A DNA stretch of 21,503 nucleotides, from contig CAJGCX010000017.1 of NCBI GenBank assembly GCA_904501895.1, positions 1-21,503 on the forward strand, given 5' to 3'. Both the position numbers and the translations under genes were made by a program. Below, piece by piece: positions 1-6,392 of the stretch. Numbering within the stretch: the stretch's first letter is position 1; each line of letters opens with the position of its first letter. The DNA comes from Clostridiaceae bacterium (lineage in GTDB: Bacteria > Bacillota > Clostridia > Oscillospirales > Acutalibacteraceae). Below the pieces are notes generated by a model, which searched no databases, was not told where the DNA came from, and saw only the letters and a program-made list of their open reading frames with translations.

Positions 1-53
1 AATTTTTCGAGATTATCTTTTCCAATCAATCTTTCTGTTCTTGTAAATTCCAT
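1..53 (-). CDS. ThiF/TcdA-like E1-type enzyme, N-terminal fragment (cut by window edge)
   Basis: Only the first 17 codons are inside the window. They read MEFTRTERLIGKDNLEK, starting from ATG at 53-51. The pattern F-x-R-T-E-x-L-I-G-x-D/E-x-x-x-K-L is the usual N-terminus of the ThiF/HesA/MoeB-fold tRNA threonylcarbamoyladenosine dehydratase TcdA (YgdL/CsdL), an ATP-dependent enzyme that cyclises t6A37 in tRNA. The diagnostic GxGxxG nucleotide-binding loop would follow outside the window, so the call rests on the N-terminal motif alone. A ribosome binding site (TAGGTGA on the minus strand, about 59-65) sits at normal spacing before the ATG. A candidate promoter lies in the palindrome at 270-309, so the leader would run through the repeat region. 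Another ThiF-family member is possible. Confidence 0.62.
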   Translation of the reverse strand, partial: MEFTRTERLIGKDNLEK

Positions 54-75
54 AAAATCACCTAACCTGTATAAG

Positions 76-120
76 CCTCCCTCTGACGAGGGAGGTGTCT
101 GCGGCAGCAGACGGAGGGAG
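76..120. repeat. Palindromic repeat module A (two hairpins)
   Basis: CCTCCCTC (76-83), a 4-base loop and GAGGGAGG (88-95) form a perfect 8-bp hairpin. GTCTGC (97-102), loop GGCA and GCAGAC (107-112) form a second hairpin. A trailing GGAGGGAG (113-120) can pair alternatively with CCTCCCTC. The stretch is much more GC-rich than its surroundings. It resembles the dispersed CTCCCTC/GAGGGAG palindromes I associate with Ruminococcaceae intergenic regions, but copy number cannot be seen from this window. It lies between the start of the ThiF-like gene and ychF and has no T-tract, so it is not a convincing intrinsic terminator. Confidence 0.6.
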
Positions 121-141
121 AGATAGTTAAAACGTAAACTG

Positions 142-250
142 ACTACCCCTCAGTCAACTTCATTGACAGCTAAGTCTCACCTGCCGGTTCGGTCGGTGCT
201 TCTGCTTCGCAGAGGTCTCCACCGGAGACCCGCACCCTGACAAGGGGAGC
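142..250. repeat. Structured palindromic repeat module B (multi-branched inverted repeat)
   Basis: An outer stem pairs CCCCT/GTCA (146-156) with TGAC/AGGGG (238-247). Inside it are nested stems: CCG/CGG (184-192), GGTGC (195-199) with GCACC (232-236), TCTGC/GCAGA (201-213) and GGTCTCC/GGAGACC (214-230). GTCAA/TTGAC (153-167) is an alternative hairpin. The GC-rich, nested design in an AT-rich intergenic region suggests a mobile REP/MITE-like palindromic element or a folded RNA. No ORF was recognised in it. Together with module A it fills most of the gap between the ThiF-like gene and ychF. Confidence 0.6.
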
Positions 251-269
251 CGATTTAAAATATACTTAA

Positions 270-309
270 ATTATACACTATTGAAAAATTTTCAGCAATA
301 GTGTATAAT
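270..309. promoter_or_regulatory. Palindromic, divergent promoter of ychF and the ThiF-like gene
   Basis: On the plus strand, TTGAAA (281-286) and TATAAT (304-309) are separated by 17 bp, a near-consensus sigma-A promoter for ychF. Both lie in a perfect inverted repeat with 14-bp arms, ATTATACACTATTG (270-283) and CAATAGTGTATAAT (296-309), around a 12-bp centre. The symmetry gives the minus strand its own TATAAT (275-270) with a weak -35 TTGCTG (298-293), also at 17 bp. That would serve the divergent ThiF-like gene. The arms overlap both -10 boxes, so a dimeric repressor bound here could control both directions. The regulator is unknown. Confidence 0.7.
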
Positions 310-344
310 ACATTTTTGGAAATTTATATTAAGGATGATAAACA

Positions 345-1439
345 ATGAAACTTGGTATTGTTGGTTTACCTAATGTTGGTAAAAGTACACTTTTTAACGC
401 TATTACAAATGCAGGTGCACAGTCTGCAAACTACGCTTTCTGCACAATTGAGCCAAACGTTGGCGTTGTTGCAGTGCCTGATTACAGAATCGACAAGCTT
501 GCAGAAATGTATAATCCTGCAAAGATTACTCCTGCTACAATCGAATTCGTTGATATTGCAGGTCTTGTAAAGGGTGCATCAAAGGGTGAAGGTCTTGGTA
601 ACAAATTCCTTTCACACATCCGTGAGGTTGATGCAATTATCCACGTTGTACGTTGCTTTGACAACGACGATATTATCCATGTTGAAGGTAGTATTGACCC
701 ACAGCGTGACATTGAAACAATAAATCTTGAGCTTATTCTTTCTGACGTTGAAATTCTTGACAGAAGAATTACAAAGGTTGAAAAGGACCTTAAGGGTGAC
801 AAGTCACTTCAGAAGGAGCTTGATTTCCTTAAAAGACTTCGTGGCGAGCTTGAAAATGGTATTAACGCAAGAGCTGTTGAAGCTGATGACGAGGAAAAGG
901 AATTCCTTTCTACAGTTGCACTTCTTTCATCAAAGCCTGTTATCTACGCTTGCAATATGAGTGAAGAGGATTTTGCAAACGACATCCGTGAAAATGCTCG
1001 TTACAACGCTGTTTGTAAGCTTGCAGAGGCTGAGGGTGCTGAAACTCTTCCTATCTGTGCAGAGCTTGAAGCACAGATTGCAGAATTAGACAAAGAAGAA
1101 AAGGAAATGTTCCTTGCTGATTTAGGTATTGAGCAGGGTGGTCTTGACCTTCTTATTCAGCGTTCTTATGATTTGTTAGGACTTATTTCATACCTTACTG
1201 CAGGTCAGCCTGAGGTTCGTGCTTGGACTATCAAAAAAGGTACAAAAGCACCACAGGCAGCAGGTAAAATTCACACCGACTTTGAACGCGGCTTTATCCG
1301 TGCAGAGGTTATTCACTTTGACGACCTTATGGCAAACGGTACAATGCAGGCTGCAAAGGAAAAGGGTCTTGTACGAAGTGAAGGTAAGGAATACGTTATG
1401 AAGGACGGAGACATTGTTCTTTTCCGTTTCAACGTATAA
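345..1439 (+). CDS. ychF: Redox-regulated ATPase/GTPase YchF (OLA1/Obg family)
   Basis: The protein is 364 residues, the normal full length for YchF, a cytosolic TRAFAC-class P-loop NTPase that binds the ribosome and affects stress and redox responses. The P-loop GLPNVGKST lies at residues 7-15, and a DIAGLVKGASKGEGLGN stretch (about 70-86) is the family's switch II/G3 region. NMSE around residue 204 replaces the usual NKxD of GTPases; this change underlies the ATP preference of YchF. A coiled-coil insertion (about 130-175) and a C-terminal TGS domain (about 280-364) follow. The start is set by AAGGATG at 331-337, seven bases before the ATG. The gene is monocistronic, with its own promoter (270-309) and a terminator at 1459-1495. 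Confidence 0.97.
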   Translation: MKLGIVGLPNVGKSTLFNAITNAGAQSANYAFCTIEPNVGVVAVPDYRIDKLAEMYNPAKITPATIEFVDIAGLVKGASKGEGLGNKFLSHIREVDAIIHVVRCFDNDDIIHVEGSIDPQRDIETINLELILSDVEILDRRITKVEKDLKGDKSLQKELDFLKRLRGELENGINARAVEADDEEKEFLSTVALLSSKPVIYACNMSEEDFANDIRENARYNAVCKLAEAEGAETLPICAELEAQIAELDKEEKEMFLADLGIEQGGLDLLIQRSYDLLGLISYLTAGQPEVRAWTIKKGTKAPQAAGKIHTDFERGFIRAEVIHFDDLMANGTMQAAKEKGLVRSEGKEYVMKDGDIVLFRFNV

Positions 1440-1458
1440 AACATAATAAATAAAGTAT

Positions 1459-1496
1459 AAAACGGACAGATTATTTAATCTGCCCGTTTTTATTAT
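1459..1496. terminator. Intrinsic terminator between ychF and the convergent nucleotidyltransferase
   Basis: A 15-bp arm, AAAACGGACAGATTA (1459-1473), pairs with TAATCTGCCCGTTTT (1476-1490) with one mismatch and a 2-base loop. The A-run on the left and T-run on the right make it usable in both directions. It ends 4 bases before the stop of the minus-strand gene, so it probably serves both. Confidence 0.85.
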
Positions 1497-1499
1497 ATC

Positions 1500-2225
1500 T
1501 TATTCAAAATGTTTTTCTGCTTCTGAAAAATCAGAAAGTGTATTAATATTAAATTCTATGTCAGCCACCATAAAAGTTTTACCAACATATCCTGATTCAA
1601 CTAAATAATTGAATGAGTCACAGAGGTCAAACAGCTTTTCCGGATTAGTTTCGTAGGTTTCCTTTATAACTCCTATGGTTTTATCATTAAAGATGCTGAA
1701 GCCTGTACCCTTAATATTATCTGTAACAACCTGTGGCTTTTCTGTACATTTTATGAGGAAAGAGTCCTTATCTGTTTCAACAGAAAAGTTGTTTTTGATT
1801 TTCTGTGGATTGTCTTCAAGAGTTACTCCACAGTAAAACTCTGTTTTTTCATCCTTAAGCATCGACTTGATTTGTTCACTGTTCAAATTGACAAAAATTT
1901 CGTCAGATAACTGCAACACAACCGTTTCATTACAATCCATAACATTTAACGCTTGTAAAAAAGCATTCATCAAGCCGATTTGCTCCTGTTGACGAACGTA
2001 ATGGAGATTGATACTCTCATATTTATCACCAAGAGTATTTTTTATTAAATCCCCTTCTTTTCCAATAACAATATATGCTTCCGTAATATCCAACTGCACT
2101 AAATTATCAAGAGCAAAGGTTATTAAATTTTTATCATTAATTTTTATAAGTGGCTTACAGCAGGCTTCATCCTTACTGTTTTTCAGGCGTTTTCCGTCAC
2201 CTGCTGCCAAAATTACACCAACCAT
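1500..2225 (-). CDS. NTP_transferase-family sugar nucleotidyltransferase
   Basis: This 241-residue protein has the start of a GT-A-like nucleotidyltransferase: VGVILAAGDGKRL (2-14), the variant G-x-G-x-R-L nucleotide-binding loop, followed by KPLIKI (24-29), which carries the conserved lysine. It resembles GlmU/RmlA/MobA-type pyrophosphorylase domains that activate a sugar phosphate with an NTP. It lacks the left-handed beta-helix domain of GlmU, and its length fits a stand-alone catalytic domain. The ATG follows AAGAGG at normal spacing. A possible promoter (2278-2306) precedes it, so it need not be cotranscribed with the glycosyltransferase gene 105 bp upstream. A role in the neighbouring glycan locus is plausible but inferred; the substrate is not predictable. 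Confidence 0.8.
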   Translation of the reverse strand: MVGVILAAGDGKRLKNSKDEACCKPLIKINDKNLITFALDNLVQLDITEAYIVIGKEGDLIKNTLGDKYESINLHYVRQQEQIGLMNAFLQALNVMDCNETVVLQLSDEIFVNLNSEQIKSMLKDEKTEFYCGVTLEDNPQKIKNNFSVETDKDSFLIKCTEKPQVVTDNIKGTGFSIFNDKTIGVIKETYETNPEKLFDLCDSFNYLVESGYVGKTFMVADIEFNINTLSDFSEAEKHFE

Positions 2226-2277
2226 TTAAAACCTCTTCTTTATCTTGTAATAATTCTGTGACAATATTGTAACTTAC

Positions 2278-2306
2278 ATTCTACATGAAGTTATGATACA
2301 ATTCAA
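2278..2306 (-). promoter_or_regulatory. Candidate sigma-A promoter for the nucleotidyltransferase
   Basis: On the minus strand TTGAAT (2306-2301) and TAGAAT (2283-2278) are separated by 17 bp. They lie in the 105-bp gap between the glycosyltransferase stop and the nucleotidyltransferase start. The match is moderate and unsupported by other evidence. Confidence 0.45.
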
Positions 2307-2330
2307 GCATATTGTGTTGATTATTGAACA

Positions 2331-3266
2331 TCAATAATTAATTCTTTTTTCCTCAATAATAATTGGTTTTTCACCGTTGTTACGAGGAATTGAAATAAGA
2401 TGCTCTGCACAGAATGATACCATCAATGTGAGCAATCCCATAAAAATGAAGATTAATCTTATCAAAATATGACCGATTGCACCATGGAAGGATGTTCCCC
2501 ATACACTTGGTATGCATGAAAAGAAAAGTTCAAGAATTGTTAAAACCATTGCGATTACAGAAACCCAGATTACTCGTCTTGGCAACACCTTTGATGCATT
2601 GACAATACCACAAACTGCAAAGTCATAATATTTTGAAAGTGTAAATTTACTTTTACCCTTTTTGCGTTTTTCCTGAGTGTAGTAAACCTGCTCATAAGAT
2701 GTGCCGTACTCATAAATAAGTCCACGAAGAAATGGCTCATTTGTGTTAATTCTTTTAAGCACATCAATAAAGCTTTTATCAAACAATTCAAACTCCGTTG
2801 CGTGTGGAATCATCTTTACACCGAAAACATTATTAATCATCCAATAGAATAATGTTCTCATAAAATAAACAAACTTGTTTTCTCGGCTCTGATTTTTTAT
2901 ACCGAGCACAATCTGAGCACCTGTTTCCCACTTTTCAACAAGTCGTGGAATCTCCTCAGGTGGGTTCTGCAAATCAGCGTGTAAAATCACAGCACAGTCA
3001 CCCTTTGCCTGTTGGAAGCAGTAGAAAGTGCCCTTTGCATAGCCGAAATTCTTTGAGTAAAAAACAGCCTTGATATGGTCGTCCTTTTTGCAAAGCTCTT
3101 CAATTTTTTCTTTTGACCCATCTTTTGAACCGTCGTCAAAAAATACGATTTCATAATCATATTTTGTAAGAGTCTGCATCACCTTTGTTGTTCTTTCATA
3201 TAACTCATCGAGAGTTCCGACCTCGTTATAATTAGGAACAACAATTGAAATTAGTTTTTTACTCAT
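2331..3266 (-). CDS. GT2 polyprenyl-phosphate glycosyltransferase (GtrB/DPM1-like)
   Basis: This 311-residue family 2 glycosyltransferase has a GT-A domain opening with ISIVVPNYNE (6-15). FFDDGSKDGS (42-51) and HADLQNPPEEIP (96-107, with the metal-binding Asp) are the signatures of dolichol/undecaprenyl-phosphate hexose synthases. Two C-terminal hydrophobic segments (about 231-255 and 268-292) match the membrane anchor of GtrB-like enzymes. These load a sugar from a nucleotide donor onto undecaprenyl phosphate at the inner membrane face. The start follows GAGGTAT six bases upstream. The gene lies 22 bp behind the radical SAM gene at 3289-4767 and is probably cotranscribed. Its natural partner is the GT-C-like protein at 6393-8234, which could use the lipid-linked sugar outside. 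The sugar is unknown. Confidence 0.88.
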   Translation of the reverse strand: MSKKLISIVVPNYNEVGTLDELYERTTKVMQTLTKYDYEIVFFDDGSKDGSKEKIEELCKKDDHIKAVFYSKNFGYAKGTFYCFQQAKGDCAVILHADLQNPPEEIPRLVEKWETGAQIVLGIKNQSRENKFVYFMRTLFYWMINNVFGVKMIPHATEFELFDKSFIDVLKRINTNEPFLRGLIYEYGTSYEQVYYTQEKRKKGKSKFTLSKYYDFAVCGIVNASKVLPRRVIWVSVIAMVLTILELFFSCIPSVWGTSFHGAIGHILIRLIFIFMGLLTLMVSFCAEHLISIPRNNGEKPIIIEEKRINY

Positions 3267-3288
3267 TTTATATACCTCTAATCCTTAA

Positions 3289-4767
3289 TTAATCGTATGT
3301 TTTATCCAAATCATACTTTTTAATAATTTTAGGATACGCATGTGAAAACCAGAAAATATAAAGGAATTCATATAAAGCCTTAAAACCATCAATAAAGAAG
3401 TTGACAGGACCTTTAAGTGAAATTGAATGAAGACCATTAAGAATAGTTTCTTTTGCAAATTCAAATGAACCATGTTCCTGTAAAGCACTCTTGTTGGAAA
3501 AACTCTTCCACAAGTACCAGCTTCTGATAACACGCAAATCCACGCTAGGAACAGCTGAAAGATTAACGCCCAGAGACTCGGTCGCAACAACCTTGCTCAT
3601 TGCTTTAAGCGTTTTTGGTGCCTTGTAAGTTCCGTTTGCCACTACCTTATCGTACAATTCCGTGCCGGGAATTGGAGTGAAATGGAACACAGGAGTCAAA
3701 TTCGCCTTAATGGTATTCAGTAAACGGACGGTATCTTTTAGCTGTTTTGTTGTTTCATCGGGGAATCCGATAATAAACGAAGCTATGGTGGTAATACCAA
3801 TCCTGTTCAGCACCTCAAATGTAGGTGCTATTTTTGAATAGTCAATGTTCTTATGAACAATATCCTGCATTTCTTTTGAACCGGTTTCGATTCCGAAGAA
3901 TATCCATCGACAGCCTGCATCGTAGAGCATCTGATAATCAGCTTCCTCAAACATACCGATTCGAAGCTCAATACCCCATTGGAATTTCAAACCACTTTCG
4001 TGCACCTTCTGGCAGAAATCAACCAAATCTGCTCTCTTGACTACCCAGAGCTCGTCCGAAAAGAAGAAACCATCTGCACCGTGATTTTCAATAAGGTAAC
4101 GAATTTCTTCCATTACGTATTCATTAGGACGCTTTCTGTAAGTGCTTTTGTGGAAATTCTGATTAGAACAAAAGGCGCATCTGCAAGGACAACCCTTTGC
4201 AGAATATATGTACATCATCTTTTTACAGCCAAGATATGTCTGCATATATTTTGGTGGGTCAATAAGCGTGTAGTCTGATACCGGCATATCACGAAGGTCA
4301 GCAAACTTACGACAAGGAGTAACTACTGTTTTTCCGTTTTCCTTATATGCCAGACCCTGAATTTCAGAAAATGGTCTGCCACTCTCAAGTGCATTCATCA
4401 TCTCCAGCCAGGTTTCTTCACCTTCACCGTAAGAAATGTAATCAACAATGTCAAGGGCTAACACCTGCTCCATCTGAAGAGATGGCATCTGACCACCCCA
4501 GACAACGGGAATACCCTTTGCCCTTGCAGCCTTTGACACCTTTTCAGCATCAACAAGTCCACGTGATGACATAAGGGATACACCCACAATGTCAGGCTTA
4601 AAGGAATCTAATAATTTATTGATATTTGATTTATTAACACAACGGTCCTCAAGCTTTACCTCGTGGCCGTTTTGCTTTACATAGGTGGCTATTGAAAGAA
4701 GTCCCAAGGGGTTTGAAAGGGCTCGTGTATAATAGCCAACCGAAGGGTTTATAAACAAAACTTTCAT
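3289..4767 (-). CDS. Cobalamin-binding-type radical SAM protein (class B-like)
   Basis: The protein has 492 residues. The N-terminal domain (about 1-150) has the Rossmann-like B12-binding fold seen in BchE/HpnP-type enzymes: VLFINPS at the start, P-L-G-L-L-S-I-A-T-Y at 20-29, VVWGGQMPS (88-96) and YGEGE (113-117). The radical SAM core follows, with CPCRCAFC (193-200): Cys193, Cys197 and Cys200 form the CX3CX2C [4Fe-4S] motif, with an extra Cys195 inside it. GIETGS near 295 is a typical SAM-contact strand. The C-terminal ~120 residues are family-specific. Such enzymes perform C-methylation or other radical chemistry on lipids, sugars or peptides. The substrate here is unknown. The gene starts after GAGGTAG, 8 bp behind the upstream radical SAM gene, which implies one transcript. 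Confidence 0.88.
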   Translation of the reverse strand: MKVLFINPSVGYYTRALSNPLGLLSIATYVKQNGHEVKLEDRCVNKSNINKLLDSFKPDIVGVSLMSSRGLVDAEKVSKAARAKGIPVVWGGQMPSLQMEQVLALDIVDYISYGEGEETWLEMMNALESGRPFSEIQGLAYKENGKTVVTPCRKFADLRDMPVSDYTLIDPPKYMQTYLGCKKMMYIYSAKGCPCRCAFCSNQNFHKSTYRKRPNEYVMEEIRYLIENHGADGFFFSDELWVVKRADLVDFCQKVHESGLKFQWGIELRIGMFEEADYQMLYDAGCRWIFFGIETGSKEMQDIVHKNIDYSKIAPTFEVLNRIGITTIASFIIGFPDETTKQLKDTVRLLNTIKANLTPVFHFTPIPGTELYDKVVANGTYKAPKTLKAMSKVVATESLGVNLSAVPSVDLRVIRSWYLWKSFSNKSALQEHGSFEFAKETILNGLHSISLKGPVNFFIDGFKALYEFLYIFWFSHAYPKIIKKYDLDKTYD

Positions 4768-4775
4768 TTTCTACC

Positions 4776-6215
4776 TCAGAAAAGATTTTTCTTTAGAAGT
4801 TTAATTGCATGATGTGCATAATTCTTGAATTGAGTAAAGGATGTTATGCACTTTTTCAGCGTTTTAAAAATATATATTGGTCGTAAATGGAATCGAAGCT
4901 GCATCTGCTTTTTGATTTTTATAACCTCATCAATGCTGACAGTAGTTGTACCGATAGTATTTGGAGCATAATAATCGTTACCCCAAGCTAAATCGCTTAA
5001 TGTGTTATAGTCAAGGCAATACTGATAAAGCTCTGTCCCATAATAAGGCATTGCAATATGTATTTCGATAAAATCAGGATTAAGCTTATGAATAAATTTT
5101 TCAGTCTGCTTAATATCCTCTTTTGTTTCCCAAGGAAAACCAACCATAAAGAAGCCAAAAAGCGGAATACCTGCTTTTTTGATAAGAGAAGCAGCACGGA
5201 TACTATCCTCAAGCGTTGCACCCTTTTTAATAAGCTTCATAGTTTTTTCAGAGCCTGTTTCAAAGCCCACAGCAACCATAAAGCAACCTGCCTGCTTCAT
5301 TTTCTGCAACAATTCAAAGGACAATGGCTTTGTTCTTGAATTTGCTGTAAATTCAATTTTACCCCTAAGGTCTGAATTTATGATTTTATCGCAAAGTGCT
5401 GATGCCCATTCATTATCGATAGTAAATGTATCAGCCTTAAAGAAGAAATTACGGATATTATATTTATAATAGCATTCTTCAATTTCAGCAAAAACATTCT
5501 CAACACTTCGAAGTCGCACTCTTGTACCTGAAATAATCGGAGTAAGGCAATAAATACACTGTGAAGGGCAACCCTTACCAACAGAAATTGTAGCCATTGG
5601 TTCACCCGTATCAGGTCGTGTATAAAGAGCGTTATTCATTAACTGTCTTGCAGGGAAAGGAAGCTCATCAAGATTTTTATTCCAGCAATCAAATTTTGTT
5701 GAAACAAATTCTGTACCGTTATTGTAAATTATGCCGGAAATATCGTCGGGATTTCCCTCACCTCTTAAAAGATAATCGGTAAGAGGTCCCATTATAAACT
5801 CTATTTCACCACCAACAAGACATGAGACATTCTTAAGGTCAAGTGTTTCGAGAAGGGATTTTTTAGGGTTATAGAAAATCGCACCCTTAATTACAAAAAG
5901 GCAATTGTGAAATGACTTTATCCAATTTATGAAATCAAGGTCCTCATAAATCGTTGCATTTGTTATGCTGATAAAAATCAAATCAGGCTTAAATTCATCT
6001 ATATCTGCCTTCACCTGCTCCTTTGTAGCAAGTTCTGTCTGATAATCCTTAAGAAAAACAGAATAGCCCTTCTGGAGTAAAACAGCCGCAGCGTAACCAA
6101 TATCGTTACAAGCGTGAGTTGACGCCACTGCAGAGTCTTCAATATTACATTGTGCACGGTCTTCGCTTCGTTGATATGCCTTTCCCGGAGGATAAAGCAA
6201 CATTACTTTATTCAT
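4776..6215 (-). CDS. Second cobalamin-binding-type radical SAM protein
   Basis: The ATG at 6215 is chosen because GGAGAAG precedes it at normal spacing. An in-frame ATG at 6242 has no ribosome binding site and lies next to the -10 box. The resulting protein is 479 residues. It opens with KVMLLYPPGKA, then a B12-binding-like domain (about 1-155) ending in YLLRGEG (148-154). The radical SAM cluster motif is CPSQCIYC with Cys216, Cys220 and Cys223. VGFETGS lies in the SAM-binding half of the barrel, and FFMVGFPWET is a typical late-barrel motif. The C-terminus (last ~60 residues) is strongly basic and may touch the membrane; this is an inference. It is the first gene of the minus-strand unit and is related to, but clearly diverged from, its downstream neighbour. 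The substrate is unknown. Confidence 0.87.
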   Translation of the reverse strand: MNKVMLLYPPGKAYQRSEDRAQCNIEDSAVASTHACNDIGYAAAVLLQKGYSVFLKDYQTELATKEQVKADIDEFKPDLIFISITNATIYEDLDFINWIKSFHNCLFVIKGAIFYNPKKSLLETLDLKNVSCLVGGEIEFIMGPLTDYLLRGEGNPDDISGIIYNNGTEFVSTKFDCWNKNLDELPFPARQLMNNALYTRPDTGEPMATISVGKGCPSQCIYCLTPIISGTRVRLRSVENVFAEIEECYYKYNIRNFFFKADTFTIDNEWASALCDKIINSDLRGKIEFTANSRTKPLSFELLQKMKQAGCFMVAVGFETGSEKTMKLIKKGATLEDSIRAASLIKKAGIPLFGFFMVGFPWETKEDIKQTEKFIHKLNPDFIEIHIAMPYYGTELYQYCLDYNTLSDLAWGNDYYAPNTIGTTTVSIDEVIKIKKQMQLRFHLRPIYIFKTLKKCITSFTQFKNYAHHAIKLLKKNLF

Positions 6216-6245
6216 TGCACACTTCTCCAAGTTAAATTTCATTAC

Positions 6246-6275
6246 ATTATATCATAAAAAACAAATGAATATCAA
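6246..6275 (-). promoter_or_regulatory. Sigma-A promoter of the radical SAM/glycosyltransferase unit
   Basis: On the minus strand TTGATA (6275-6270) and a perfect TATAAT (6251-6246) are 18 bp apart. Transcription would start near 6239, leaving about 24 nt before the preferred ATG at 6215. This supports the internal start codon. Confidence 0.6.
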
Positions 6276-6325
6276 GTATCTGACAATATATTATTATTAA
6301 AAATGTCAAAAAAGGTAGAGTTAAT

Positions 6326-6354
6326 TTGACTTGAACTTTAATTTATGATAAAAT
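6326..6354 (+). promoter_or_regulatory. Sigma-A promoter of the GT-C-like gene
   Basis: TTGACT (6326-6331) and TAAAAT (6349-6354) are separated by 17 bp. The promoter diverges from the one for the radical SAM unit, about 50 bp away. An in-frame ATG at 6345 falls inside this promoter, which argues for the start at 6393. Confidence 0.65.
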
Positions 6355-6392
6355 TAAAAACCGATATATTACAGTTTTTAGAGGGTGTAAAT

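Noticed and set aside
2321..2337. Hairpin TTATTGA/TCAATAA at the glycosyltransferase stop as a terminator
   Set aside because: The stem is seven AT-rich base pairs with no T-tract in the transcript direction, so it is too weak to call.
6216..6242. Upstream ATG for the second radical SAM gene
   Set aside because: There is no ribosome binding site before 6242 and the -10 box is at 6246-6251. The ATG at 6215 has GGAGAAG at good spacing.
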